A DNA stretch of 64,000 nucleotides from the NCBI GenBank assembly GCA_947503625.1, contig CANNEK010000001.1, forward strand, positions 1,234,152 through 1,298,151, written 5' to 3'. The translations under genes were made by a program, and so were the position numbers. Shown in pieces: positions 1 to 9,639 of this stretch. Positions within the stretch are counted from its first letter, which is position 1, and every line of letters starts with the position of its first letter. The notes beneath the pieces were generated by a model. It had not been told where the DNA came from, did no database searches, and saw only the letters and a list, made by a program, of their open reading frames with translations. This DNA comes from an uncultured Kordiimonas sp. (GTDB lineage: Bacteria > Pseudomonadota > Alphaproteobacteria > Sphingomonadales > Kordiimonadaceae).

Positions 1-23
1 CGCCGCAATAAGGAGATACTCTC

Positions 24-275
24 ATGGCTCACAAAAAAGCTGGCGGTAGTTCCCGCAACGGCCGCGACAGTATTGGTCGCCGTCTGGGTGTAAAGAAGTT
101 CGGTGGTGAAAACGTTCTTGCCGGCAACATCATTGTTCGCCAACGTGGTACAAAATGGTATCCTGGTGAGAATGTTGGCATGGGCAAAGACCACACCTTG
201 TTCGCGCTTATCGAGGGACAGGTGAAGTTTTCAAAAGGTCGCGACGATCGTGCCTTTGTATCCGTTGTAAACTAA
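24..275 (+). CDS. rpmA: 50S ribosomal protein L27
   Basis: L27 lies near the peptidyl transferase centre of the large subunit. The 83-residue protein starts with the typical [16 protein letters not shown] and continues with the conserved [18 protein letters not shown] block; length matches the family. An AAGGAG Shine-Dalgarno sits 7 bases before the ATG. The rplU gene that normally precedes it would end just left of the window. A strong intrinsic terminator follows, so it is the last gene of an rplU-rpmA transcript. Confidence 0.98.
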   Translation: MAHKKAGGSSRNGRDSIGRRLGVKKFGGENVLAGNIIVRQRGTKWYPGENVGMGKDHTLFALIEGQVKFSKGRDDRAFVSVVN

Positions 276-296
276 CCGATACTACAATTTGTTTCC

Positions 297-329
297 AAAA
301 AGGCGGGCCTGATGGCCCGCCTTTTTTAT
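297..329 (+). terminator. Intrinsic terminator of rpmA
   Basis: A perfect 9-bp stem (AGGCGGGCC / GGCCCGCCT, 301-309 and 314-322) with a 4-base loop is followed by seven T. It closes the rplU-rpmA transcript 20 bases after the stop codon. Confidence 0.92.
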
Positions 330-427
330 TTATATTTCAAAAATTTACGAGAAATTTGGACGTTCCGCCTGAACGAGTTCAAGCCTAATCACTTAGTTTC
401 CTGTTAACACTTTGTATACCGTTTTAC

Positions 428-441
428 GTGTATTAATACAC
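428..441. promoter_or_regulatory. Perfect 14-bp palindrome upstream of chemoreceptor gene
   Basis: GTGTATTAATACAC is self-complementary over its full length and lies 70 bases before the chemoreceptor start codon. It looks like a dimeric-regulator site; no regulator can be named from the sequence. It does not match FNR or sigma-54 consensus. Confidence 0.4.
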
Positions 442-510
442 CTATGGACTCATTCAGCTTGGGGGCAGAGCGGGACCAACTGCCTTGCTTTTGCAGGCCA
501 GGAGTGACTA

Positions 511-2676
511 ATGGAGAAGACGCTTAACCGTCTTGGTATCGGCACACGTATTCTATCACAGATTATAGTGCCGCTTTTGTTTATTATCGGGCTAACAACT
601 GCTTTGAGCCTGCAGGCATTCAATGCATCGAAAGAAGCAACGGCTATCAGCAGAGTGGTGCAATTCGCACCCAGTATCAGCAGCCTGGTTCATGAACTAC
701 AGAAAGAACGTGGCCGGTCTACATCCTATATAGGGACCGATGGTGCCGCAGCAGAACAGGAAGCTCTTTCCGGTCAGCGCACACAGGTCGATACAGTTCT
801 GTCAGCCTATTTCAAGGAATATAGCGCGTTCCCTTTTGAAAATTATGACGCTCAACTTGAAAACAGGTTGGCTCAGGCGAACGAAATGCTCCGCAACATC
901 AACACCATCCGGTCAGGTGTAAGCGACCTTAGCATCACTGTAGCCGATACGATGGCCTATTACACAAGCACGATAGAAACACTGTTTTTCGCCATGAAAG
1001 GTATTGCTCTGGCAACAACAGATGCTTCCATCACTCGCGAGTTCTCTGCTTTTATAAGCCTGCAAGTTGCGAAAAACTATGCCGGCCAACAGCGGTCAAT
1101 CGGTAATCTGGGCTACAATAGCGGCGAATTCACACCTGAAAATCTGAAGGCCTTTTACACCCTGAATGCTGCTGAAGATTCGCACTTGAGCAACTTCAAC
1201 GATTTCGCATCCGAGCCAGAGCAGCGTTTTTTCCGGGAAAAAGTGAAAGGCGCATCAGTACGTTCTATCGAACAGATGCGCGACTTTGTTCTGAAAACCA
1301 ATGGACAGGTAGGGACCGACACTTATACGGGGCAGCGATGGTTTGATGAAGCAACCAGTCGCATCAACCTGATAAACGAGGTCGTAAATTTCGCCAACGA
1401 TCGCATTCTCACCACAGCAACACAGATGGAACAAGCTTCGGCTCAGTATCTTTATACGGTATTGGTAATTGTGTTTCTTGCATTCATTGTCGTGGTCACC
1501 TTCTCCTTCGTGGTTTACCGCAGCATTGCCCGCCCCATGAGTGTGCTGGAAGAAAAGATGACGGACATTGGAGAGGGCAATCTGGAAGTAGATGTACCCT
1601 TCGTTGATTATGGCAGTTCAATCGGCACTCTTGCCAATTCGATCGCGCAACTCAAAAGCAACAGCCTTGAGCGCCTGAAACTTGAGAAAGAGGCCAGAGA
1701 AGTAGAAGAGAAACGTTTGCAGGATGAACGAGCCCGGCAGGAGGAAGAAGCCGAGCGACAGAAACTTGAACACGAAAAAGAACGCGCTGCCATAGAGACG
1801 CAAAAACGAAAAATGGAGCGATCGGCAAAGATAACCGCCGAGTTTGAGGAAGAAGTGACTTTCCTTATCAAAGCACTGACGCTGGCCGCACAGGAGTTGG
1901 ACGACACGTCACGGTCGATGGCAGAACAAGCTGAACAAAACAAAAAAGAAAGCAGTCAGGCCGTCGACGCCTCCGGGCGAACCGATGCAAACGTTCAAAC
2001 AGTAGCCGCCGCAAGCGAGGAATTGGCGGCATCCATCAGCGAAATCCAGCGGCAGGTCGAAAACTCGTCCAGAATGACAGCCGAGGCAGACAAAAAAGCA
2101 ACAGACGCTGTTGATATCGCCCGAAACTTGAACCAGTCATCCGAAACAGTTGGCGAAATTATTGACCTGATCAGCAACATTGCGGCCCAAACCAACCTGC
2201 TGGCGCTCAATGCCACCATCGAAGCGGCAAGGGCTGGAAACGCGGGACGAGGCTTCGCCGTTGTCGCCCACGAAGTCAAGGAGCTGGCCGAGCAAACAGC
2301 CAGAGCTACCGATGATATTTCAGCACAGGTTAGCGGCATTCGCTCAGTTTCCAGTGATATTGCAGGTGCGATCAATGCCATCAAGGACATCGTTGCCAAA
2401 ACGGCTGAATCTACAGGCGCTGTAGCGGCGGCTATTGAACAGCAATCTGCCGCAACGTCAGAGATCGCACGAAACGCACAGGAAGCGCAGGTCAGCACCA
2501 CCAATATTGCCGAGCGACTGCGCGTTGTCCATGACGTCGCCGAGCGCACGAAAGCCTCGTCTCTCAATGTTTCCGATTCGTCGAATTCATTGTCCTCAAG
2601 CACATCGGCACTTCAGGGGCAGTTCTCCAAGTTCGTTGAAGATATTAACCAGACCCAAAAATTGGATGTGGCTTAG
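511..2676 (+). CDS. Methyl-accepting chemotaxis protein with NIT sensor domain
   Basis: Transmembrane chemoreceptor of 721 residues. An N-terminal membrane helix (about 15-35) precedes a periplasmic nitrate/nitrite-sensing (NIT) type domain with the family signature [15 protein letters not shown] near residue 60. A second membrane helix lies at about 313-338, followed by HAMP, a long charged coiled coil (about 390-440) and the cytoplasmic signalling hairpin. The highly conserved tip ([19 protein letters not shown]) falls near residue 560. AGGAGTG precedes the ATG. It stands alone between rpmA and obgE with no che genes in the window, so it must signal to a kinase encoded elsewhere. The nitrate/nitrite ligand is a family inference only. 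Confidence 0.93.
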   Translation: MEKTLNRLGIGTRILSQIIVPLLFIIGLTTALSLQAFNASKEATAISRVVQFAPSISSLVHELQKERGRSTSYIGTDGAAAEQEALSGQRTQVDTVLSAYFKEYSAFPFENYDAQLENRLAQANEMLRNINTIRSGVSDLSITVADTMAYYTSTIETLFFAMKGIALATTDASITREFSAFISLQVAKNYAGQQRSIGNLGYNSGEFTPENLKAFYTLNAAEDSHLSNFNDFASEPEQRFFREKVKGASVRSIEQMRDFVLKTNGQVGTDTYTGQRWFDEATSRINLINEVVNFANDRILTTATQMEQASAQYLYTVLVIVFLAFIVVVTFSFVVYRSIARPMSVLEEKMTDIGEGNLEVDVPFVDYGSSIGTLANSIAQLKSNSLERLKLEKEAREVEEKRLQDERARQEEEAERQKLEHEKERAAIETQKRKMERSAKITAEFEEEVTFLIKALTLAAQELDDTSRSMAEQAEQNKKESSQAVDASGRTDANVQTVAAASEELAASISEIQRQVENSSRMTAEADKKATDAVDIARNLNQSSETVGEIIDLISNIAAQTNLLALNATIEAARAGNAGRGFAVVAHEVKELAEQTARATDDISAQVSGIRSVSSDIAGAINAIKDIVAKTAESTGAVAAAIEQQSAATSEIARNAQEAQVSTTNIAERLRVVHDVAERTKASSLNVSDSSNSLSSSTSALQGQFSKFVEDINQTQKLDVA

Positions 2677-2692
2677 ATAACACCCCCGCCCG

Positions 2693-2726
2693 GAACCTGA
2701 ATGCCACACACACGGCGTTCAGGTTC
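2693..2726 (+). terminator. Long hairpin after chemoreceptor gene
   Basis: A 13-bp stem with one T-G wobble (GAACCTGAATGCC / GGCGTTCAGGTTC) closes an ACACACAC loop, starting 17 bases after the stop codon; a CCCGC/GCGGG pair can extend it. There is no T-run, so it may be a weak or Rho-assisted terminator or a 3' stabilising hairpin. Confidence 0.5.
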
Positions 2727-2850
2727 AACGCGGGCGCCCACTTTGCACCCTCACTGCATGCTGCTTTACCGCTAAAAAGAATCAGTCTTTTTTCGGAATC
2801 TCCGCGACTGCGCGCTTTGCCCCTTCCCTATCATCTGTTACAAGGCGCGC

Positions 2851-3915
2851 ATGAAATTCGTAGATCAAACCAGAATCTTTCTCAAAAGCGGACCGGGCGG
2901 TAACGGTTGCGTTTCCTTTCGCCGTGAGAAATACGTCGAATTCGGCGGCCCTAATGGCGGGGACGGCGGCAAGGGCGGCGATATAATTATCGAAGCCGTA
3001 ACCGGCCTGAACACCCTCGTCGATTATCGCTACAAGCGCCATTACAAAGCGCAAAAAGGTCAACACGGCATGGGTAAAAACATGACCGGCGCTTCAGGCG
3101 AGGACCTGGTGATGAAAGTGCCTGTTGGAACACAGGTGTTTGATGAGGAAATGGAGTTCCTGATCGCTGATCTCGTCAAGGTCGGTGACCGCGTCGTACT
3201 GGTTCAAGGCGGTGAAGGCGGGCTTGGCAACACCCATTTCAAATCTTCAACAAACCGCGCGCCGCGGCGAACAACACCGGGCGGCGAAGGTGAAGAAATG
3301 TGGGTTGTTCTGCGATTGAAACTGATCGCGGACGCTGGCCTTCTGGGCCTTCCAAACGCCGGAAAATCCACATTTCTTAGTGCCGTATCGCGCGCGCGCC
3401 CCAAAATCGCAGATTACCCCTTCACCACGATCAGGCCGCAGCTTGGTGTTGTGGGCGTGGGGCAAAACGAGTTCGTCATGGCGGATATCCCCGGCTTGAT
3501 CGAAGGGGCAAGCGAAGGCGTGGGGCTGGGACACCGCTTCCTTGGACATATTGAGCGTTGCGGCGTTCTGTTACATCTGATTGATGCCACCGAGGAAGAC
3601 GTTGTCGCATCTTACGAAACCATTATGGGCGAAGTTGAAGCCTACGGCGGCGACCTGACCGGAAAACCGATGATTGTCGGCCTGAACAAGTGCGATGCCG
3701 TTGACCCGGAAGACCTTGAAGAAAAACGCCTCGCGCTGGCTGACGCAGCGGCGCGACCGGTGATGACACTTTCGGGGGTCACCGGTGAAGGGGTGAAGGA
3801 AATACTGTCTGCCCTTTGGGATGTGGTAAAAGAAGACATGGCGCAGCGCGCTGCAGAAGACGGACTGGACGAAGAACAGGGGTCTGCCCCCGCCGGGGAA
3901 TGGTCGCCGGTTTAA
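2851..3915 (+). CDS. obgE: GTPase ObgE/CgtA
   Basis: Ribosome-associated GTPase acting in 50S maturation and cell-cycle/stress control. The 354-residue protein has the glycine-rich OBG domain (about 1-158; [20 protein letters not shown]) followed by the G domain with GLPNAGKST (G1, about 164-172), DIPGLIEG (G3, about 212) and NKCD (G4, about 280). It ends in a short acidic tail rather than a long C-terminal extension. AAGG lies just before the ATG. It begins the run obgE-proB-proA-nadD-rsfS-rlmH, an order common in alphaproteobacteria; proB follows after 22 bases. Confidence 0.97.
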   Translation: MKFVDQTRIFLKSGPGGNGCVSFRREKYVEFGGPNGGDGGKGGDIIIEAVTGLNTLVDYRYKRHYKAQKGQHGMGKNMTGASGEDLVMKVPVGTQVFDEEMEFLIADLVKVGDRVVLVQGGEGGLGNTHFKSSTNRAPRRTTPGGEGEEMWVVLRLKLIADAGLLGLPNAGKSTFLSAVSRARPKIADYPFTTIRPQLGVVGVGQNEFVMADIPGLIEGASEGVGLGHRFLGHIERCGVLLHLIDATEEDVVASYETIMGEVEAYGGDLTGKPMIVGLNKCDAVDPEDLEEKRLALADAAARPVMTLSGVTGEGVKEILSALWDVVKEDMAQRAAEDGLDEEQGSAPAGEWSPV

Positions 3916-3937
3916 GCCAACAGGAATGGAGGACACG

Positions 3938-5071
3938 ATGCCCCGGCAACTACTGAAAGATCGCTTCAGTTCTGCGGAAAGAATTGTCCTGAAAATTGGC
4001 TCGGCTCTTTTGGTCGATGGTCAAACCGGAACCTTGCGTGCGGACTGGCTGAAAGCTCTCACCAAAGATATCGCAGCACTTCAGCGAGACGGCAAACAGG
4101 TTATTCTGGTATCGTCGGGTGCTGTGGCGCTCGGCCTCAGCGGGCTCGGGCTCAAAACACGCAGCAACCGTCTTGAAGACGCCCAGGCTGCCGCTGCCAT
4201 TGGCCAGATCAGGCTGGCCCAAGCCTACCAGAACGAGTTTGCCGCACAGGATATCACCATCGCTCAAATCCTGCTGTCGATAGATGACCTTGAGCACAGG
4301 CCCCGCTATCTGAATGCCCGCAACACCGTCGACACACTGCTTGAGAAAGGCATCGTGCCTGTGATCAACGAGAACGACAGCGTCGCAACCGGCGAAATAC
4401 GCCTTGGAGACAATGACAGGCTGGCTGCCCGCGTTGCCCAGATGATGCGCTCGGATCTGTTAGTGTTGTTGAGCGATATTGACGGCCTTTATGATACAGA
4501 CCCACGCAGAAACAGCGACGCCAACTTCATAGACCATGTCGATGCCATCACACCGGAAATTGAAGCCATGGCAGGACCGCCCGCTGTGGTAACTGTCGGT
4601 ACCGGCGGGATGATAACCAAAATCATGGCGGCAAAAATCGCGCTGGCCGGCGGCTGCTCGATGGTGATTATGGACGGGCGCGAGCCTTCCCCTGTCACAC
4701 GGCTCATGAACGGCGAACGCTCAACCCTGTTCACAGCAGCTTCTGATCCTCTGACGCTTCGCAAACAATGGATCATGGGAATGATGGCACCCAAAGGTTT
4801 CGTGCACATTGACACTGGTGCGGTTGCCGCCTTGCAAAAAGGCGCGAGCCTGTTGCCCGCAGGCGTTACCTCTGTGGACGGTAATTTCCAGCGAGGCGAT
4901 CTGGTGGCCTGCATGGGCCCTGATGGCAAGCTGTTCGCACAGGGGCTGGTTTCATACGCTTCTGAAGATGCCGACCGCATCGCCGGTGTAAAATCGGCAG
5001 ATGTAATCCATATATTGGGTTATACTGGCCGGGCTTCCCTGATACACCGCGACGATCTGGTGATCATGTAA
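3938..5071 (+). CDS. proB: Glutamate 5-kinase
   Basis: Phosphorylates L-glutamate at the gamma carboxylate, the first and feedback-controlled step of proline synthesis. The amino-acid-kinase domain spans about 1-255 ([49 protein letters not shown]) and a C-terminal PUA domain about 275-360, so this is the full-length two-domain form. I chose the ATG at 3938 because GGAGGA lies immediately upstream (3928-3933); an in-frame ATG at 3926 would overlap that site. 377 residues from this start. proA follows after 29 bases. Confidence 0.95.
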   Translation: MPRQLLKDRFSSAERIVLKIGSALLVDGQTGTLRADWLKALTKDIAALQRDGKQVILVSSGAVALGLSGLGLKTRSNRLEDAQAAAAIGQIRLAQAYQNEFAAQDITIAQILLSIDDLEHRPRYLNARNTVDTLLEKGIVPVINENDSVATGEIRLGDNDRLAARVAQMMRSDLLVLLSDIDGLYDTDPRRNSDANFIDHVDAITPEIEAMAGPPAVVTVGTGGMITKIMAAKIALAGGCSMVIMDGREPSPVTRLMNGERSTLFTAASDPLTLRKQWIMGMMAPKGFVHIDTGAVAALQKGASLLPAGVTSVDGNFQRGDLVACMGPDGKLFAQGLVSYASEDADRIAGVKSADVIHILGYTGRASLIHRDDLVIM

Positions 5072-5100
5072 AGTCAGGACTGAAACGAGAGCAAAGCGCC

Positions 5101-6366
5101 ATGTTTGATACGCACGATATTTCGGGAATGATGGACCAGATAGGGGCCGATGCCAAAGCCGCGTCTGCCGCTCTTGCGCTTGCGTCCACCGACCAGAAAA
5201 ACCTCGCGCTCACAACAGCCGCGTCAGCGCTCAGGGCAAAAACAGACGCTATTCTTGAAGCCAATGCCAAAGATATAGCGTTCGGCAAAACGAAAAACCT
5301 GTCTTCTGCCATGATCGACAGACTGCTGCTTGATGAAGACCGTGTTGAAAGCATTGCCCGGGGGCTTGAAAGCATCGCCGACCTTCCAGATCCCGTCGGG
5401 GATGAGATGGCGCGCTGGGAACGCCCCAGCGGGCTTGATATAGCTCGTGTTCGTGTGCCGCTCGGCGTGATCGGTGTGATCTATGAAAGTCGGCCCAATG
5501 TAACCGCTGATGCCGGAGCACTGTGCCTGAAAGCAGGCAACGCAGTGATCCTTCGAGGCGGCAGCGAAAGCTTCCACTCAAGCGGCGCCATACATGACTG
5601 TCTGGTTGAAGGCTTGCGCGCAGCAGGTTTGCCGGAGGCTGCGATCCAGCTGGTGCCAACCCGCGACCGCGAGGCCGTTGGCTGCATGCTGACCATGTCC
5701 GGCGTTATCGATATTATCGTGCCGCGCGGAGGGCGTTCGCTCGTGGATCGGGTGCAAACTGAAAGCCGCGTGCCTGTGTTCGCGCACCTCGAAGGCATTT
5801 GCCATGTCTATGTGCATACAGATGCCGACCCCGTCAAGGCACTGGAGATAGTCCTCAATGCAAAGATGCGCAGAACAGGGGTTTGCGGTGCTGCCGAAAC
5901 CCTTCTGGTTGACCACAGCGCCACAAGCATGTTGCCGCCCATTATTGCTGGCCTGATTGAACTGGGCTGCGAAGTTCGCGGCGATGAAGACGTGCGAGCG
6001 CTGGACCCTCGCGTCATGCAAGCGACAGAGCAAGACTGGCACACCGAGTATCTTGAACCTGTCCTGTCAGTTAAAATTGTCGACGACCTGAACGGCGCGA
6101 TCAACCATATCGCCCACTATTCATCCAATCATACCGAAAGCATCATCACCGAAAACACTGAAGCCGCAGAGGCATTCCTGACGAAAGTTGATAGCGCGAT
6201 TGTTATGCACAATGCGTCGACCCAGTTTGCTGACGGCGGTGAATTTGGCATGGGTGCAGAGATTGGTATTGCCACCGGGCGCATTCATGCGCGCGGGCCT
6301 GTGGGGCTGGAGCAACTCACCAGCTTCAAATATCAGGTGAGAGGCACGGGCCAGACCCGCCCGTAA
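5101..6366 (+). CDS. proA: Gamma-glutamyl phosphate reductase
   Basis: NADPH-dependent reduction of gamma-glutamyl phosphate to glutamate semialdehyde, the second step of proline synthesis, in an unstable relay with ProB. 421 residues with the aldehyde-dehydrogenase fold: [13 protein letters not shown] (about 120), [11 protein letters not shown] (about 140), [10 protein letters not shown] (about 210) and the catalytic cysteine in [14 protein letters not shown] (Cys about 262). The C-terminal [20 protein letters not shown] block is intact. It sits directly downstream of proB, making a proBA pair. Confidence 0.97.
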   Translation: MFDTHDISGMMDQIGADAKAASAALALASTDQKNLALTTAASALRAKTDAILEANAKDIAFGKTKNLSSAMIDRLLLDEDRVESIARGLESIADLPDPVGDEMARWERPSGLDIARVRVPLGVIGVIYESRPNVTADAGALCLKAGNAVILRGGSESFHSSGAIHDCLVEGLRAAGLPEAAIQLVPTRDREAVGCMLTMSGVIDIIVPRGGRSLVDRVQTESRVPVFAHLEGICHVYVHTDADPVKALEIVLNAKMRRTGVCGAAETLLVDHSATSMLPPIIAGLIELGCEVRGDEDVRALDPRVMQATEQDWHTEYLEPVLSVKIVDDLNGAINHIAHYSSNHTESIITENTEAAEAFLTKVDSAIVMHNASTQFADGGEFGMGAEIGIATGRIHARGPVGLEQLTSFKYQVRGTGQTRP

Positions 6367-6371
6367 CCCTG

Positions 6372-7001
6372 ATGCAAAACACCCGTAGCTCACACTCCCT
6401 TATCTCACAGGCCGCGCGTTGGCGCGGACAAACGGTTGGCCTCTATGGCGGCAGCTTTAACCCCGCCCATGAAGGACATGTTCATGTGGCTTCCGAGGCG
6501 CTGAAACGATTGAAACTGGATGCGGTGTGGCTCATGGTCAGCCCCGGCAACCCGCTTAAAGACAAAGCGGACATGGCCAAACGCAAGCGCCGCAAGAAAA
6601 GCCTGCAGGCGCTTGTCGCTGATCGACCCGGAATGATCGTTACAGATATTGAAAAAAAACTGGGTACACGCTTTAGCGCTGACACGATCAAAATACTGAT
6701 ACACAGAATGCCGCAAACCCGCTTTGTCTGGATCATGGGCGCTGACAATCTCGCGGGCTTTCATCACTGGCAGCGATGGCGATATATCGTTGCAACGCTA
6801 CCCATTGCGATTTTTGACCGTCCGGGGTATTCTGTCACTGGTTTGAACGGAAAATTTGCGCGGCAGTACCGACGTTACCGGGTACCATACCGCCAGTTAC
6901 CGTTTGCCAGCGCACCGGCCTGGACCTTTGTCCCTATTCCAAGACACGAAGGTTCGGCCACAAACATTCGCCGCCATAAAGGCAAAAAATGGTGGCGATG
7001 A
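6372..7001 (+). CDS. nadD: Nicotinate-nucleotide adenylyltransferase
   Basis: Transfers AMP from ATP to nicotinate mononucleotide, making deamido-NAD. The 209-residue protein carries the nucleotidyltransferase signature GLYGGSFNPAHEGHVHVA near residues 23-40 and the downstream WIMGADNLAGFHHWQRW block. It starts only 5 bases after proA and its stop (TGA 6999-7001) is 16 bases before rsfS, so it is probably translated from the same mRNA. The C-terminal SATNIRRHKGKKWWR is a shortened version of the usual family ending. Confidence 0.95.
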   Translation: MQNTRSSHSLISQAARWRGQTVGLYGGSFNPAHEGHVHVASEALKRLKLDAVWLMVSPGNPLKDKADMAKRKRRKKSLQALVADRPGMIVTDIEKKLGTRFSADTIKILIHRMPQTRFVWIMGADNLAGFHHWQRWRYIVATLPIAIFDRPGYSVTGLNGKFARQYRRYRVPYRQLPFASAPAWTFVPIPRHEGSATNIRRHKGKKWWR

Positions 7002-7017
7002 AGGAAAGGAAACCTAC

Positions 7018-7446
7018 TTGCACGCATCATCGGAGACGCATAGCGTCACTGATCCTGTCCCGGCATTGAGCGCCGAGGATCTTTTAAAATCCGTCGTTGC
7101 ATCGCTGGATGACAACAAGGCGGAAGACATCACTTCCATTGATTTAGCAGGCAAAACCGGTATCGCTGACTATATGGTCATCGCGAGCGGTCGTTCGCAG
7201 CGTCAGGTTGCGGCCTTGACCGACTATGTCGTGAAGGGTCTGAAGCAACTTGGCTACAAAAGCCCTATGGTTCAGGGCCTGGAGCAGGCCGATTGGGTGC
7301 TGATTGATGCTGGTGATGTGATCGTTCACATTTTCCGTCCGGAAGTGAGAAGCTTCTATAATCTGGACAAAATGTGGGCAACTGACATTGATGACCAGGG
7401 AGAAGCCGAGTCTGGTGACGACACCGACCCGCGCATCCTGAACTAG
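7018..7446 (+). CDS. rsfS: Ribosome silencing factor
   Basis: RsfS binds L14 on the 50S subunit and blocks subunit joining during starvation. 142 residues from a TTG start at 7018, chosen because AAGGAAAGGA lies 7 bases upstream; the open frame extends further 5' inside nadD but that part is not conserved family sequence. The DUF143 core is clear: TGIADYMVIASGRSQRQVAAL, then GLEQADWVLIDAGDVIVHIF and RSFYNLDKMW. About 30 residues of variable N-terminus and an acidic tail flank the domain. Confidence 0.93.
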   Translation: MHASSETHSVTDPVPALSAEDLLKSVVASLDDNKAEDITSIDLAGKTGIADYMVIASGRSQRQVAALTDYVVKGLKQLGYKSPMVQGLEQADWVLIDAGDVIVHIFRPEVRSFYNLDKMWATDIDDQGEAESGDDTDPRILN

Positions 7447-7467
7447 AAGCCGCAACACAAACCGGGC

Positions 7468-7526
7468 GTTATCAGGGCTCAGGCCATCCTGAGCCAGGTG
7501 GATTGGTTTCGCCTGATCTGGATAAC
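7468..7526 (+). ncRNA. Structured leader (three-stem fold) between rsfS and rlmH
   Basis: In the 106-base gap before rlmH three perfect or near-perfect stems nest: an outer GTTATC/GATAAC pair (7468-7473 with 7521-7526), an 8-bp stem GGCTCAGG/CCTGAGCC with a CCAT loop (7476-7495), and CAGGTG/CGCCTG (7495-7500 with 7510-7515, one wobble). AACCGGGC is repeated on both sides (7460, 7524). There is no T-run, and the rlmH ribosome site follows 15 bases later. This could be a cis-regulatory RNA, a processing site or a REP-like hairpin; it matches no riboswitch I recognise. Confidence 0.4.
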
Positions 7527-7552
7527 CGGGCACCACGTTCGGAGTAAGCTTT

Positions 7553-8014
7553 TTGCATATTTCAATCATTGCTGTCGGGCGCATGCAGCGCGGGCCAGAA
7601 CACACGCTGGTAAGCGACTACCTCAAGCGCCTGCCCTGGAAGCACTCCGTCATTGAAGTCGACATTAGGAAACAGGCGTCCAATGCTGCTGAACGAAAAG
7701 CCCTTGAAGCACAAAAACTGATGGCCGCAGTGCCGGACGGCGCGGCGCTTATTGTACTTGATGAGGGTGGTAAAGCCCTGAATTCAAGAGGTTTTGCGCA
7801 GAAGGTCGATGACTGGCAATCTACCGGTTATAGCCATCTGGCATTTGTCATTGGCGGCGCCGACGGCCTGGACCAATCTGTTCTGGCCAAAGCACATCTG
7901 AAGCTGGCTTTCGGCTCGCTGACATGGCCGCACATGATGGTACGCGTTATGCTGGCCGAACAAATTTACCGCGCCTGGTCGATTAATGCTGGGCATCCCT
8001 ATCATAGAGACTAG
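7553..8014 (+). CDS. rlmH: 23S rRNA (pseudouridine1915-N3)-methyltransferase
   Basis: SPOUT-fold methyltransferase that N3-methylates pseudouridine 1915 of 23S rRNA on assembled ribosomes. 153 residues, full family length, with ALIVLDEGGKALNSRGFAQ, the SAM-binding knot residues FVIGGADGL and the ending LAEQIYRAWSINAGHPYHRD. Translation starts at a TTG (7553) with GGAGTAAG 5-12 bases upstream; no ATG fits the conserved HISIIAVGRM beginning. It follows rsfS, the usual partner, and precedes gpmI by 46 bases. Confidence 0.95.
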   Translation: MHISIIAVGRMQRGPEHTLVSDYLKRLPWKHSVIEVDIRKQASNAAERKALEAQKLMAAVPDGAALIVLDEGGKALNSRGFAQKVDDWQSTGYSHLAFVIGGADGLDQSVLAKAHLKLAFGSLTWPHMMVRVMLAEQIYRAWSINAGHPYHRD

Positions 8015-8060
8015 ACTGACCGTCAAAATCAAGCCCCGACCATATGCAGGACCTTTCGGC

Positions 8061-9635
8061 ATGACAGACAATCAAACAACTTTAAAAAAACCGGTAGTAT
8101 TATGCATATTGGACGGGTGGGGTTACCGTGAAGATAGCGCAGACAATGCGATCAAGCAGGCCAACCTGCCAACCTATAACAGGCTTTGGCAAACCTGCCC
8201 CAGGGCATGGCTGAAAACCAGCGGCCTTGCTGTTGGCCTGCCGGATGGCCAAATGGGCAATTCTGAAGTTGGCCATATGAATTTGGGCGGCGGCCGGGTG
8301 GTGCTTCAGGATTTGCCGCGAATTGACGAAGCAATTTCGAACGGCACCCTCGCTTCAAACCCCGAGCTGGTCTCCTACATCGACAAACTCAAGACGTCTG
8401 GCGGAACAGCGCATTTGATGGGGCTGTTATCACCGGGGGGTGTTCACAGCCATCAAGATCATATCGCAGCTCTTGCCAATGTTGTTGCCGCTCACGGCAT
8501 TCCTGTTCGCATCCATGCGTTTCTGGACGGACGCGACACACCGCCTCAATCGGCGCTTGAATACATAGATACATTCGAAGCCAGCCTACAGCATCCGAAC
8601 CTCGCACAAATTGCCACAATAACCGGGCGCTATTACGCCATGGATAGGGATAAACGCTGGGACCGCGTAGAGTCGGCTTTCAAAGGTATGGCAAGCGCAA
8701 ACGCGCCTTTCTCCGCCGCATCGGCATCTGATGCCATTAAAGATGGTTACGAACGCGGCGAAAAAGATGAGTTTGTGCAGGCAACCATCATTGGTGATTA
8801 CACAGGAATGCAGGACGGTGACGGGCTGTTGATGGCGAATTTTCGGGCTGACCGCGCAAGGGAAATTCTCACTTCGCTTCTGGACCCGGCGTTCGATGGA
8901 TTTGACCGGCCGCAGCTGCCCGGGTTCGCTGCCATTCTGGGCATGGTGGAATATTCAACAGCGCTCAGTGAATTTCACCCCGTAATGTTCCCTTCTATCG
9001 AGATAAAAAACAGCCTTGGAGAGGTGTTGGGCGCAGCTGGCGTTCCGCAACTGCGGATCGCGGAAACGGAAAAATACGCTCATGTCACCTTCTTTTTCAA
9101 TGGCGGAGTCGAACCTGTATTCGAGGGCGAAGACCGTATTTTGATACCGTCACCAGATGTTGCTACCTACGACCTGAAGCCTGAAATGTCGGCGCCGGAA
9201 GTTACAGACGAATTGGTCGCCGCCATCAAAAACGGCAAGTACGGCGCTATCATCGTGAATTTCGCCAACCCTGACATGGTCGGCCATACCGGTGTGCTCT
9301 CGGCAGCCATTAAAGCGGTAGAAACTATCGACACATGCCTGTTGCGGCTTGAAGAAGCGGTAACCGATGCAGGGGCCGCCATGCTGGTGACCGCCGATCA
9401 CGGCAATGTTGAAATGATGATGGACCATGAAACAGGCCAACCACACACAGCGCACACATCTTTTGACGTGCCTGTTCTGATGATCAACCATAATGCAGGA
9501 CTGGCGGATGGAAGCCTGGCCGACGTTGCCCCCACGATGCTGGATATCATGGGATTAAAGCAACCGCCGGAAATGACCGGGAAGACCCTGCTGGAACATT
9601 CATCCAAGCAAGAACGGGTACAGAAAACTGCCTGA
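8061..9635 (+). CDS. gpmI: 2,3-bisphosphoglycerate-independent phosphoglycerate mutase
   Basis: Interconverts 3- and 2-phosphoglycerate using a phosphoserine intermediate and two metal ions. 524 residues from the ATG at 8061; an upstream in-frame start inside rlmH is unlikely. Motifs: PVVLCILDGWGYRED with the first metal ligand, the nucleophile Ser68 in GNSEVGHMNLGGGR, HAFLDGRDTPP, ADHGNVEMM and a final HTxH-type ligand (HTAHTSFDVPV). The stop is 4 bases before the next gene, so the two are co-translated. Confidence 0.96.
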   Translation: MTDNQTTLKKPVVLCILDGWGYREDSADNAIKQANLPTYNRLWQTCPRAWLKTSGLAVGLPDGQMGNSEVGHMNLGGGRVVLQDLPRIDEAISNGTLASNPELVSYIDKLKTSGGTAHLMGLLSPGGVHSHQDHIAALANVVAAHGIPVRIHAFLDGRDTPPQSALEYIDTFEASLQHPNLAQIATITGRYYAMDRDKRWDRVESAFKGMASANAPFSAASASDAIKDGYERGEKDEFVQATIIGDYTGMQDGDGLLMANFRADRAREILTSLLDPAFDGFDRPQLPGFAAILGMVEYSTALSEFHPVMFPSIEIKNSLGEVLGAAGVPQLRIAETEKYAHVTFFFNGGVEPVFEGEDRILIPSPDVATYDLKPEMSAPEVTDELVAAIKNGKYGAIIVNFANPDMVGHTGVLSAAIKAVETIDTCLLRLEEAVTDAGAAMLVTADHGNVEMMMDHETGQPHTAHTSFDVPVLMINHNAGLADGSLADVAPTMLDIMGLKQPPEMTGKTLLEHSSKQERVQKTA

Positions 9636-9639
9636 ACTG

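Noticed and set aside
1995-2603. 202-codon minus-strand frame inside the chemoreceptor gene
   Set aside because: Serine/alanine-rich antisense of the MCP signalling domain; a known artefact of helical heptad coding.
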